A DNA stretch of 43,905 nt. Source: Acidobacteriota bacterium. GTDB taxonomy: Bacteria; Acidobacteriota; Thermoanaerobaculia; Gp7-AA8. The translations under genes were made by a program, and so were the position numbers. The stretch covers positions 1 to 43,905 of the forward strand of contig JACPDH010000082.1 in the NCBI GenBank assembly GCA_016184115.1, given 5' to 3'. The notes under the pieces were generated by a model. It was given only the letters and a program-made list of their open reading frames with translations. It was not told where the DNA came from and did not search any database. Numbering within the stretch: the stretch's first letter is position 1; the number at the start of each line of letters is the position of its first letter. Shown here piece by piece: positions 1 to 7,646 of the stretch.

Positions 1-189
1 GGCGCGAGCGACGGAAACCTCAGCGTCCACGCGCGAAAACTCGAAGACGCCGGCTACGTCGAGTGCCAGAAGTCGTTCGAAGGCCGCGTTCCGAAGACCG
101 ACTACAGACTAACCAACGCTGGTCGCAGAGCGCTCGAGCGCTACCTCGCTCACATGGAAGCGCTCATTCACGCAATGAAGACGAGATGA
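1..189 (+). CDS. Winged-helix transcriptional regulator, C-terminal fragment
   Basis: An open frame enters from the left edge and stops at 187-189, leaving 62 residues. The fragment starts inside a winged helix: GNLSVHARKLEDAGYV is the recognition-helix region, a basic wing follows (KSFEGRVPKTDYRLT), and the end reads TNAGRRALERYL. This is the pattern of the PF13601 (HTH_34) winged-helix family, close to MarR/PadR/ArsR-type small regulators. The N-terminus and ligand, if any, lie outside the window. It ends 30 bp before the cis-prenyltransferase gene on the same strand, so it may regulate or be co-transcribed with that pair; this is an inference from spacing. Confidence 0.8.
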   Translation, partial: GASDGNLSVHARKLEDAGYVECQKSFEGRVPKTDYRLTNAGRRALERYLAHMEALIHAMKTR

Positions 190-219
190 CACCCGCCCCA
201 CCCCACGGGAGGAGAGAAC

Positions 220-945
220 ATGTCACGCAACTTTGCAACACAAAGTACTTGCCATCACGTCGCGATCGTAATGGACGGCAACGGCCGCTGGGCAGACGAG
301 CGCGGACTCCCACGTCTCGAAGGCCACCGCGCCGGCGCCGTCGCAGTTCGTCGCGCGACGGAAGCTGCCGCTCGCCTGGGCGTCCCGTTGTTGACGCTCT
401 ACGCCTTCTCCTCCGACAACTGGCGCCGCCCTGAAGACGAGGTCCGTGGCCTCTTCGCGCTATTCACCGTGTATCTACGCGAAGAGCGCGAGCGCGCGCT
501 GCGCGAAGGCGTTCGCGTGAGCGTCATCGGCCGACGCGACCGCCTCGCGCCGAGGCTCGTCCGCGAGATCGAGCGTACGGAAGAAACGACGCGCGGCGGC
601 ACGAGGTTGCATCTTCGGATTGCGATCGACTACTCCGCGCGCGACCTCCTCGTCGCCGCCGCTTCCGACGTGCCACGATCGCGCGACGAGATGTCGCGCG
701 CCATCGCGCGCGCAATGCATGCGGAGGCATCGACCGAAGACGTCGACTTGTTCATTCGCACCGGCCGCGAGCGCCGCCTGAGCGACTTTCTGCTCTGGGA
801 GTGCGCCTATGCCGAGCTCGTCTTCTACGACCGAATGTGGCCCGACTTCTCCGCCGAAGACCTTGAAGAAGCGTTGCGGGCATTCGAACGACGGCAGCGG
901 CGCTTCGGAAAGACACCCGCACAGACTGCCGAGGTCGCTCGATGA
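220..945 (+). CDS. uppS: Cis-prenyltransferase, UppS family (isoprenyl transferase)
   Basis: The 241-residue product has the usual family length. It shows the catalytic MDGNGRW motif near residue 26, GHRAG, the FSSDNW motif (Asp where most members have Glu) and the C-terminal [17 protein letters not shown] and RRQRRFG blocks. The family condenses isopentenyl diphosphate onto an allylic diphosphate with cis geometry on the cytoplasmic face, normally making undecaprenyl diphosphate for the cell wall. The start at 220 follows a strong GGAGGAGAG site. Its stop overlaps the next start (ATGA at 942-945). The gene is not in the common frr-uppS-cdsA-dxr setting, so it could be a second, specialised copy with another chain length. 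The chain length cannot be read from sequence alone. Confidence 0.92.
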   Translation: MSRNFATQSTCHHVAIVMDGNGRWADERGLPRLEGHRAGAVAVRRATEAAARLGVPLLTLYAFSSDNWRRPEDEVRGLFALFTVYLREERERALREGVRVSVIGRRDRLAPRLVREIERTEETTRGGTRLHLRIAIDYSARDLLVAAASDVPRSRDEMSRAIARAMHAEASTEDVDLFIRTGRERRLSDFLLWECAYAELVFYDRMWPDFSAEDLEEALRAFERRQRRFGKTPAQTAEVAR

Positions 946-2099
946 GGGAGCGCTTCGACGCGGTCGTGATCGGAGCCGGGCTGGCGGGACTTTGGTGTGC
1001 GCGGGAGATGGCAAGGGCCGGCCTTCAAGTGGCGATCGCCGACAGAAAGGCCGATCCAGGCGAAAAGGTCCAGACCACAGGGATCTTCGTCCGAAAAACT
1101 TTCGACGAGACGCGTCTCCCGCACGCCTTCCTCGGTGCGCCGATCCGCCGCGTCCACCTCCACGGACCACGCGGCGCCACGCTTTCGTTGGCGAGTGAAC
1201 GAGATGAGTTTCGAATCGGGAGGATGTCCGAGCTTTACCGCCATCTACTCGCGCAGGCCGTCGAGTGTGGCGCCACGTGGCTGCCTGCCGCGTCGTTCGA
1301 GGGCACTCACCCCGCCACAGGAGGATCGCTCGTCCATCTTCGCGTCGATCGCTCGATCACCGAGCTGACCGCGCGCTACGTGATCGGCGCCGACGGAGCA
1401 CGCTCACTCGTGGCGCGCGACCTCGGCCTCGACGTGAACGACAACTTCCTCGTCGGCGTGGAGAACGTCTATCGCCGAGGTGCAAACGAAGGCGAGCCGG
1501 AGTTGCACTGCTATCTCGAGCCCGCTCTCGCGCCCGGCTACATCGCATGGGCAGCCGGTGACAATGACGAGCTGCACGTCGGCGTCGCTGGCAAGGCGGG
1601 GAAATTCGATCCGGCGGCCGCGCTCGATCGCTTCGTCGACAGAGTTGCTCCCGATCTCGGCCTCTCCCTCCCCGCCTCCTTCGTGCGACGGGGCGGGCTG
1701 ATTCCCGTCAACGGCGTGCTTCAACGGATCGCGTCGCAGCGCGGCCTGCTGATCGGGGACGCTGCAGGAGCGGTCTCGCCCCTCACCGCGGGAGGGCTCG
1801 ACGCGTGCGTCCGGCTCTCGTCCGCTGCCGCGCGCATCATCGTCGAGGCGTGCCGGCGCGACGACTCGTCGCTCCTACCGCAGTTTGATGGGAACCGATT
1901 CCGAGCACGATTCATCGCGCGCCTCTGGATGCGAAAGGCATTCTCGACGGTCACTTCACCGCACCTGCTCGACCTCGCCGTGCGTCTCGCCGCGCTACCT
2001 CCGCTCCGCGCGCTCGCAAGCCACGTATTCTTCGGCCGCGGATCGTTTCCCGACGTGAGGTTCGCGTTCGAGACGACGCGAGACGCCGTGCGCGCATGA
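942..2099 (+). CDS. Geranylgeranyl-reductase-family FAD-dependent oxidoreductase
   Basis: The product has 385 residues. The N-terminal FAD-binding motif [12 protein letters not shown] is at residues 9-20. [11 protein letters not shown] stretch typical of geranylgeranyl reductases lies near residue 92, and the second flavin motif [17 protein letters not shown] is near residue 270. Members reduce isoprenoid double bonds in chlorophyll, archaeal lipid, menaquinone and polyprenol pathways, or act on other hydrophobic substrates. Its ATG overlaps the TGA of the cis-prenyltransferase by four bases, so the two are very likely translationally coupled. I infer that it saturates bonds in the product of its partner, giving a partly reduced polyprenyl chain. 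A related monooxygenase role is the main alternative. Confidence 0.85.
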   Translation: MRERFDAVVIGAGLAGLWCAREMARAGLQVAIADRKADPGEKVQTTGIFVRKTFDETRLPHAFLGAPIRRVHLHGPRGATLSLASERDEFRIGRMSELYRHLLAQAVECGATWLPAASFEGTHPATGGSLVHLRVDRSITELTARYVIGADGARSLVARDLGLDVNDNFLVGVENVYRRGANEGEPELHCYLEPALAPGYIAWAAGDNDELHVGVAGKAGKFDPAAALDRFVDRVAPDLGLSLPASFVRRGGLIPVNGVLQRIASQRGLLIGDAAGAVSPLTAGGLDACVRLSSAAARIIVEACRRDDSSLLPQFDGNRFRARFIARLWMRKAFSTVTSPHLLDLAVRLAALPPLRALASHVFFGRGSFPDVRFAFETTRDAVRA

Positions 2100-2144
2100 G
2101 GCCGCGAACGCGCAGCTGTGATTCGATTCGGTTCCTGGCTCGGT

Positions 2145-2232
2145 TTCTCACAGCCCTTCGTCACGAGACAGCCGAGAGTGGCCTGGCTGCTATCGGCTGT
2201 CGCAGCAGAAGGACGGTGAAGAATGCGGGCTA
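2145..2232. repeat. Dispersed palindromic element, short copy
   Basis: This 88-bp sequence matches the two ends of the element at 4939-5123. Bases 2145-2187 match the left end of that copy with 5 mismatches in 43, and 2188-2232 match its right end with 5 mismatches in 45. The roughly 88-bp centre of the long copy is missing. The two halves can pair into an imperfect hairpin around a shared ACAGCCGA/TCGGCTGT core. It sits in the gap after the reductase gene. It resembles REP- or MITE-type repeats; no transposase is visible in the window. Confidence 0.8.
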
Positions 2233-2602
2233 GCCTAACGCCCAGCAGCGAAGACGAGTGGAGGGTTGCCGCTCCAATCGGGGAATCGTCTCGACGGAGG
2301 TGCACTTCGCTCGTTTGAGAGTATGGACTTGCCCATCGCCCGGCCGACCCGCCATTCCAGGAACCTCGCAACTCCCGATTTCCCGGATTTCGAATGTCTC
2401 GTAGGACAAAACCTCCGCGCGGACATAGATTGACGTCATCCGTCCGAACTAGTCGCACCACCACGGCAGGCGCGCATCGCTTCGCTCATCGCGATCGAGT
2501 GTGTACGCGTTTACGAAGGGAGGTGGCATCGATGCCGGCCTGACGAGCCCTGTCCCGGTCCGAGTAACTCACCCTGAATTTGCCCACGAGGAGGAGCAGA
2601 TC
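2233..2602. other. Non-coding stretch before the DUF1326 gene
   Basis: These 370 bases hold no convincing gene. Short open frames on the minus strand have no start signal or family likeness. A TTGACG hexamer lies near 2431 but no clear partner -10 box follows at the right distance. The only confident element is the GAGGAGGAG ribosome-binding site just before the ATG at 2603. Confidence 0.6.
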
Positions 2603-3334
2603 ATGCAGAGATGGAAGTCCCCGCTTCGCGCGTCCGCGCTCGTTCTCGTCGTAGCCGCCGCGGCCATCGCGGTCGGTTCCGCCGGCGCCGGCGAATCGAA
2701 GGAGCCGGCGTGGAAGATGAACGCCTCGATCATCGAGGCATGCAGTTGTCCCATGTTCTGTCAGTGCTACTTCAGCACCGAGCCCGCCGCGCACCACGGC
2801 GCCGGCCATGCGGAAGAACACTTCTGCAAGTTCAACAACGCGTTCAAGGTCAACGAGGGGAATCACGGAGATACGAATCTCGCCGGCGCGATGTTCTGGA
2901 TCGCAGGCGATCTCGGCGGCGACTTCTCGAAAGGCCAGATGGACTGGGCGGTCCTCACGTTCGATCCATCCGTCACCGAGGCGCAGCGGAAGGGGATCAT
3001 GGCGATCCTCGGCCAGCTCTACCCGGTCAAGTGGAGCTCCTTCACCGTCGCGAAAGACGCGAAGATGGAATGGACCGCGGGCAAAGACCGATCGGTGGCG
3101 AAGCTCGACGGCGGAAAGACAGCGGAAGTCGCGCTCAACCGGTTCCAGGGAATGACCAACGATCCAATCGTGATCAGCAATCTCCGCTACTGGGGTGCGC
3201 AACGGAACAGCGGCTTCGTGCTCATGCCCAACGAAGTCGAAGCGTACCGTATCGGAGACAAGCCGTTCGAGTTCAAAGGAACCAACGGATTCATGATCAC
3301 GTTCGACATCTCGTCAGCAGACGTCAAGATGTAG
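2603..3334 (+). CDS. Exported DUF1326 domain protein
   Basis: The 243-residue product starts at ATG 2603, chosen because GAGGAGGAG lies just upstream and the first 30 residues form a signal peptide (basic start, Ala/Val-rich core, SAGAGE end). An earlier GTG at 2501 would bury this signal. The mature part begins with a Cys cluster, ACSCPMFCQC, the hallmark of DUF1326 (PF07040), and has a His-rich stretch, AAHHGAGHAEEH, soon after. The family has no firmly known function; the Cys/His set suggests metal binding. A secretion signal seems unusual for this family. It stands alone between repeats and the PAP2 gene on the same strand. Confidence 0.82.
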   Translation: MQRWKSPLRASALVLVVAAAAIAVGSAGAGESKEPAWKMNASIIEACSCPMFCQCYFSTEPAAHHGAGHAEEHFCKFNNAFKVNEGNHGDTNLAGAMFWIAGDLGGDFSKGQMDWAVLTFDPSVTEAQRKGIMAILGQLYPVKWSSFTVAKDAKMEWTAGKDRSVAKLDGGKTAEVALNRFQGMTNDPIVISNLRYWGAQRNSGFVLMPNEVEAYRIGDKPFEFKGTNGFMITFDISSADVKM

Positions 3335-3503
3335 CCAGCGCCCCGCGGTCGGCCGTTCGCGGAACGCTCTCTCGGAACATGCTTCGGGGAGAGCGATCCG
3401 CGACCCCGCGCCGCCGCTGCATTTCATGCGAATTTCGCAGCTTCCTCACGCGCGCCCGCGCGATCGCCACGCCGGCTTTCCTCCGCCGGTCCACAGTACG
3501 ATC

Positions 3504-4160
3504 ATGAGGCAGGCTCAGATCGTTCACGATCTCGACGAGCTCGATGACGTTTCGGTTCCGTATATCCGAGCGCAAGTCGAGGAATGCTGGCAGAACGCAA
3601 CTCGAGAGAGCAGCCTCACTCACATCCGGGACGCGTGCGGAGCGTTCTTCCAGAAGCTCGACCCGATTGAAGCGGCGATGGTCGAGATCATGCTCGCACG
3701 TCGCCCCTTGACCATCACCGCTGCGAAGACGTTCGACGATGCCGGTAAGGGACTCGCCTATCCTGCTCTCGCGGCCGCGGCGGTGTTGACCGACGGACGC
3801 GGCGCATTCGCGGTGATCCTCGCGTGCGCAATCGCAACGGCAGTCAGCCTCGCTCTCTATCCGTTGCTCAAGCAGTTCGTCGCCCGCGAACGGCCGCTGA
3901 CGTTCGACCCGGAGCTCGGAATCGGCGTCGCCCCGATCGACCGGTACTCGTGGCCGAGTGGTCACTCGATTACCGCGACCGCGTTTCTCGTACCGTTCGC
4001 GCTGGCCGGCAGTTCGTTGCTTCCATTGATCGGAGCCTTCGCTCTTCTGGTCCTCTGGTCTCGCGTTGCTCTTGGACATCACTACCCCAGCGACGTCGCT
4101 GGTGGGGTAGCCATCGGGGCGGTGATCTCCGCGCTGTCGTGTCTCGTCGTGGGAGTCTGA
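3504..4160 (+). CDS. PAP2-family membrane phosphatase
   Basis: The 218-residue product carries all three PAP2 signature blocks in order: KQFVARERP (Lys and Arg-Pro of block 1), PSGH (block 2) and SRVALGHHYPSD (block 3, catalytic His). Several hydrophobic helices surround them. Bacterial members remove phosphate from lipid phosphates such as undecaprenyl diphosphate or phosphatidate at the outer face of the membrane. The ATG at 3504 is preferred because the 26 residues added by the ATG at 3426 look unlike the family, but neither start has a good ribosome-binding site. It ends 7 bp from the convergent ExoD-like gene. With the cis-prenyltransferase upstream, a role in polyprenyl phosphate turnover is possible but unproven. 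Confidence 0.85.
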   Translation: MRQAQIVHDLDELDDVSVPYIRAQVEECWQNATRESSLTHIRDACGAFFQKLDPIEAAMVEIMLARRPLTITAAKTFDDAGKGLAYPALAAAAVLTDGRGAFAVILACAIATAVSLALYPLLKQFVARERPLTFDPELGIGVAPIDRYSWPSGHSITATAFLVPFALAGSSLLPLIGAFALLVLWSRVALGHHYPSDVAGGVAIGAVISALSCLVVGV

Positions 4161-4167
4161 CCGCGTC

Positions 4168-4830
4168 TCAAAACGAAACAGCCGCACGCACGGCGGCAAA
4201 GCCAATCGTCGACACGGCGACGCCGAGCGCGACGAAGAGCGCGACCGAAGCGAGGAGCATCGAGACGCCGAATCGAGCGAGCCGGCCATCCTGGTTGGCC
4301 CAACCGAGCGAGAAGCCGATGATCGAGAGCGCGGGAAGTGAATTCGTCAATGGCATGAACGGAATCGGCACCGCGAGCAGCGCGGCAGCAACGATCATTC
4401 CGACACCGCAGACCAGCCTTCCTCTCGAGCCTTGGAGCCATCGCGGAGACGCGTGGTGACCGCGCCGCATCCATTCGGGAAGCCGATGCAGCGCGCCTCG
4501 CAGTGCCCGATACGCCGCACGCGGCACCGTCATCGATCGGATTCGCCGTGGAATAGGCGATTCCTCGCGGTCCGACAGAAGGCCGATCCCAATCAGTGCG
4601 ATCACGACGCTCGCGACTGTCGTCAATGGACCGAGACTGATCGGACCGAGGAACGGGAGAGCGAAAAGCGCCGCACCGAGCCCTCCCGCGCGATCGCCGA
4701 GCGGCTCGAGAATGTCGCCGACCGTGGCGCGGCCAGCGCACTCGTAGCGGTTCTCGAGCTCCTGTAAGGCCTGCGCGAGCGCATCGAACGCGTTGCGCCT
4801 CGGCGGGCCGTCGTGCCGTTCCTCGTGCAT
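4168..4830 (-). CDS. ExoD-family membrane protein
   Basis: The 220-residue product matches the ExoD family (PF06055): an N-terminal helical part (ALAQALQELENRYE...TVGDILEPLGDRAGG), the LFALPFLGPISLGPLTTV block, and a C-terminal block with PIPFMPLTNSLPALSIIGFSLG. It has about four to five hydrophobic segments. ExoD was named for exopolysaccharide and alkali phenotypes in rhizobia; the biochemical role is unknown. Start choice is uncertain. ATG at 4830 begins a family-like N-terminus, while a GTG at 4923 would add 31 Arg/Ser-rich residues. The gene converges with the PAP2 gene and is divergent from the HutF-like gene across the long palindromic repeat. Confidence 0.78.
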   Translation of the reverse strand: MHEERHDGPPRRNAFDALAQALQELENRYECAGRATVGDILEPLGDRAGGLGAALFALPFLGPISLGPLTTVASVVIALIGIGLLSDREESPIPRRIRSMTVPRAAYRALRGALHRLPEWMRRGHHASPRWLQGSRGRLVCGVGMIVAAALLAVPIPFMPLTNSLPALSIIGFSLGWANQDGRLARFGVSMLLASVALFVALGVAVSTIGFAAVRAAVSF

Positions 4831-4938
4831 GGATTCGGACAGGAGACGACTTCGCTGGAACGACGATCGCCTCGGTGCTTCGTCTAACCCGCTCGATTCG
4901 CGTTTCAATCCAGCGCGTGCCACGGATCGAGACGGCGG

Positions 4939-5123
4939 CTAGCCCGCATTTCTCACAGCGCTTCGTCGCGAGCCGGCCGAGAGCGGCCTGGATGCGAGGC
5001 GCGCGGCGATTTCGCGACGACGGCATAGTTGACACTATGTCGAGGAGCGAAATCGTCGCGCAACGAAGCAGGCAGACCGCTATCGGCTGTCGCAGCGGAA
5101 GGGCTGTGAGAAATGCGGGCTAG
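4939..5123. repeat. Dispersed palindromic element, long copy with perfect 21-bp inverted ends
   Basis: Bases 4939-4959 and 5103-5123 are perfect inverted repeats of 21 bp, beginning and ending in CTAG. Inside, a second palindrome is formed by GCGATTTCGCGACGA and its near complement around a CATAGTtgaCACTATG centre. The outer 43-45 bp on each side match the short copy at 2145-2232 at about 88-89%. The element has the build of a non-autonomous mobile palindrome (MITE or REPIN). CTAG at both ends could be a target duplication or part of the ends. It fills the divergent gap between the ExoD-like gene and the HutF-like gene. Confidence 0.88.
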
Positions 5124-5234
5124 AAGCCTGCGTGGTGGAACGGCTTCAGCACCACGAAGGCCACTTGTTCCGGATCCTCCGCGAGTTTATCGTCAGGGAA
5201 AGACCGGAACGTCGGACTGTGTGCGGGGACGTCA

Positions 5235-6548
5235 ATGCCTGCGTCGAAGTCGGTGATCGAAGCCGCGTGGACCTGGACGGGCGAGCAGTTTCAGCGCGAC
5301 GTCCAGATCGTCGTCGACCGCCATGGCCGGATCGAGAAACTGATCCCCGCGGGACGTCCCGCCACACGCCGTCTCCCGGGCCAGGCGCTCCTTCCCGGTT
5401 TCGTGAACGCGCGTTCTCTCAGTTTCCAGCGCGGCATGCGTGGTCGCGGCGAAGGGTTTCCAGTCGGCGTCGGGAATCTCTGGACCTGGCGCGAGGCGAT
5501 GTACGACCTCGTGCTCGAGCTCGACTCCACATCGCTCTATGCCCTCGCTTCCCGCGCGTTCCGCGAGATGCGCGCCGCGGGAATCACGACGGTTGGCGAG
5601 GTGCAGCTGCTTCATCACACGTTGGGCGAGGTCGACTACGCGTACGACGAGGTGATCCTGCGCGCGGCCGCGACCTCGGGGATCCGCATCGCCCTTCTCG
5701 AGGCGTACGTGCACGACGGCGGCTACGGACTCCCTCCCAACGACGCCCAGAAGCGCTTTGCGTCTCCCTCGCGGGGCCAGTTCTGGAGGCAAGTCGATGC
5801 ACTCGAGGCGGCGCGCGATCCGCGCACGCAGTCGATCGGTGTCGCCGCGTACGGCCTGCGAACCGTCCCTCTCGTCGAGCTCGCCGAGCTCCATGCGGAG
5901 ACGAGGCGCCGGGATCTCGTGTTCCACGTCCCAGCCGAAGAACAGCGCCACGACGTGGATCAGTGCGTCGCGCACTACGGCAAGCGACCACTCGAGCTGC
6001 TCCTGGACACGATCAAGATCGACCGCCGGGTAACGGTCGCTCACGCGACGCACGCCACGCCCGACGATCTCGCACGCTTCTTCGCGGCGGGAGGCAACGT
6101 CTGCCTCGCGCCCCTCACCGAGCACAACCTCGGCGATGGCCTCATTCACACCGAGAGCATCCGCGGCGTCTCGGAACATCTCGCGCTCGGCACAGCGGGC
6201 AACGGGAGAATCTCGATGCTCGAGGAGATGCGCGCGCTCGAGTACGCGCATCGCGTGCGCGCCGAATCGCGCGGGATCTTCCGCGACGAGTCGGGGCGCG
6301 TCTCGAAGACACTCCTCGAGATCGCCACGCGCGGTGGCGCTCGCGCGCTCGGTCTCGAGACGGGACGAATCTACCCGGGCTACTGGGCGGATTTCACCGC
6401 GATCGACCTCACGCACCCTTCGATCGAAGGCTGTGACGAGCAGTCGATTCTCGATGCCGTCGTGTTAGGCGCAGGAGACGAGATCATTACCGCGACCTGC
6501 GTCGGCGGAAAATGGACGGAGCACCGTGAGGCACGGCTTCAGACTTGA
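5235..6548 (+). CDS. HutF-like amidohydrolase, probable pseudoenzyme (metal ligands lost)
   Basis: The 437-residue product aligns along its whole length with formimidoylglutamate deiminase (HutF), a zinc amidohydrolase of histidine breakdown. Conserved blocks include LWTWREAMYDL, HHTLGEVDYAY, LLLDTIKIDRR, NLGDGLI and EEMRALEYAHRVR. The four positions that bind zinc in HutF are all changed: the HxH of the first strand is R60-S-L62, the HIH...EQ histidine is P233, and the metal Asp of the GSDSH block is A321. Tyr206 replaces a substrate histidine. Q65, R209, E236 and H270, which match substrate or catalytic residues, remain. The frame is intact, so it is likely kept for a non-catalytic or altered role. 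No other hut gene is nearby. The ATG at 5235 has only a weak GCGGGG upstream. Confidence 0.85.
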   Translation: MPASKSVIEAAWTWTGEQFQRDVQIVVDRHGRIEKLIPAGRPATRRLPGQALLPGFVNARSLSFQRGMRGRGEGFPVGVGNLWTWREAMYDLVLELDSTSLYALASRAFREMRAAGITTVGEVQLLHHTLGEVDYAYDEVILRAAATSGIRIALLEAYVHDGGYGLPPNDAQKRFASPSRGQFWRQVDALEAARDPRTQSIGVAAYGLRTVPLVELAELHAETRRRDLVFHVPAEEQRHDVDQCVAHYGKRPLELLLDTIKIDRRVTVAHATHATPDDLARFFAAGGNVCLAPLTEHNLGDGLIHTESIRGVSEHLALGTAGNGRISMLEEMRALEYAHRVRAESRGIFRDESGRVSKTLLEIATRGGARALGLETGRIYPGYWADFTAIDLTHPSIEGCDEQSILDAVVLGAGDEIITATCVGGKWTEHREARLQT

Positions 6549-6587
6549 AGCGCCCGGAGCCATTCGCGGCGATCTCGAAGCGGGGAA

Positions 6588-6935
6588 CTACTGCTTTTCT
6601 GAGGTGCGCATCGCCTTCGACGACTGGAGAATCAGCCTCACGACCTGGCGCTTCAGTTGCGCCGGGATCTCGTCCGAGCCAAGGGAATCCGCCATCGCGT
6701 CGGCAATCGTTTCGACGTACTCCGCGAGCTCTTGAACCAACACATTCATCCGCTGGATCTCGTCGACATACGCCTGCTCGAATGTGGTGCTGAGCGAGAG
6801 CTGATCGCGAAGCGATTCGACCTCGGCGACGAGCTCGGCCGCGAGCTCCTGCGTCACGTCGGCGCCTGCCTCGAGGAGCGTTCGCGCCCTGTCACAAGCA
6901 GTATCGGTGGGTGGATTCATGCCTTCCGGATCCAT
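6588..6935 (-). CDS. Small acidic helical protein, function unknown
   Basis: A 115-residue reading from ATG 6935 gives an acidic, strongly helical protein with a heptad-like pattern (LAAELVAEVESLRDQL, then EIQRMNVLVQELAEYVETIADAMADSL), likely a coiled coil or helical bundle without signal or membrane segment. I do not recognise a family. ATG 6920 is another possible start, with GGAAGG one base away; neither start is well supported. Its composition is far more protein-like than the overlapping frame on the other strand. It is divergent from the ECF sigma gene with a gap of about 110 bp and converges with the HutF-like gene, so it may share a control region with the sigma factor. Confidence 0.6.
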   Translation of the reverse strand: MDPEGMNPPTDTACDRARTLLEAGADVTQELAAELVAEVESLRDQLSLSTTFEQAYVDEIQRMNVLVQELAEYVETIADAMADSLGSDEIPAQLKRQVVRLILQSSKAMRTSEKQ

Positions 6936-7042
6936 GCGCAGATGGTAACCGATCGGGTCGCCGGGAGAACCGTCACCCATCGCGCGCGCGGAACGTCAGG
7001 AGGTTTCGCTTCACCCACTCGCGGTGTCCAACCTTACGTGAA

Positions 7043-7048
7043 TAGAAT
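7043..7048 (+). promoter_or_regulatory. Predicted -10 box (TAGAAT) for the ECF sigma gene
   Basis: TAGAAT lies 13 nt before the ATG at 7062. It covers part of the alternative ATG at 7047, which argues for the later start. No clear -35 box is seen. Confidence 0.4.
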
Positions 7049-7061
7049 GGGCCATGCGGAA

Positions 7062-7646
7062 ATGGCACAGACCGTCCGGGAGCTCTCGGGCGTGATCTTT
7101 GAGTTTGGAGAGGCCAGGCTCGTCAACGCGGCGAAGCTCGGAGACCGCGATGCGGCCGAACGGCTCGTCGAGCTGACCTATGCTGCCGTCTACGCCAGCC
7201 TCTATCGCATGTGCCACGGCGACGCTGACCTCGCCGCCGACCTGACGCAGGACACCTACCGTAAAGCGTGGGAAGCCCTCGCCGGGTTCGACGGGAGATC
7301 GAAGCTCTCGACGTGGCTTTACCGGATCGCCTACACGACGTTTTTGAATCACGTACGGCGACCCGATCGGAACGTCGAGCTCGACGAGGGCTCGATCGAG
7401 GTCAACGACCCGGCACCCTCGATCGAAGACACGATCGGGAAGAGCGAGGAGTCGTCGATGCTGCGCGAAGCCGTGCTCGCGCTCCCCGACGAGTTGAGGT
7501 ACACGGTGACCGCTCATTACTGGGGAGAGGTCCCGATACCAGAGATCGCGAGGCAGGAGAAAATCACTGCCGTTGCGATTCGAAAGCGGCTGCGAAAAGC
7601 CTGCATGCTTCTCGAGGCCGCGATGATGGAGAGCAGACAGTCATGA
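7062..7646 (+). CDS. RNA polymerase ECF sigma factor (sigma-70 family)
   Basis: The 194-residue product has a region 2 helix set (LYRMCHGDADLAADLTQDTYRKAWEAL, then STWLYRIAYTTFLNHVRR) and a region 4 helix-turn-helix (LPDELRYTVTAHYWGEVPIPEIAR...AIRKRLRKA), with no region 1 or 3. This is the ECF layout: it directs core RNA polymerase to a small regulon under control of an anti-sigma factor. ATG 7062 is preferred to ATG 7047, which lies inside the predicted -10 box. Its TGA overlaps the ATG of the next gene (ATGA at 7643-7646), so the two are coupled. That partner is a membrane protein with a TonB end and is the natural candidate anti-sigma factor. Confidence 0.88.
   Translation: MAQTVRELSGVIFEFGEARLVNAAKLGDRDAAERLVELTYAAVYASLYRMCHGDADLAADLTQDTYRKAWEALAGFDGRSKLSTWLYRIAYTTFLNHVRRPDRNVELDEGSIEVNDPAPSIEDTIGKSEESSMLREAVLALPDELRYTVTAHYWGEVPIPEIARQEKITAVAIRKRLRKACMLLEAAMMESRQS

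Noticed and set aside
5121-5293. Possible gene remnant on the minus strand ending at the TAG in the repeat border
   Set aside because: About 55 codons read like protein near the end (KLAEDPEQVAFVVLKPF), but there is no start codon before an upstream stop, it overlaps the HutF-like start, and I recognise no family. It may be a relic, but support is too weak to annotate.
5232-6416. Long open frame (394 codons) on the minus strand across the HutF-like gene
   Set aside because: It mirrors the real gene and follows from high GC with codon bias; composition is Arg/Ala/Asp-rich and no family is recognisable.
6657-7061. Upstream extension of the ECF sigma factor by 135 codons
   Set aside because: The extension overlaps the more protein-like small gene on the other strand, and the sigma region 2 homology starts after 7062.
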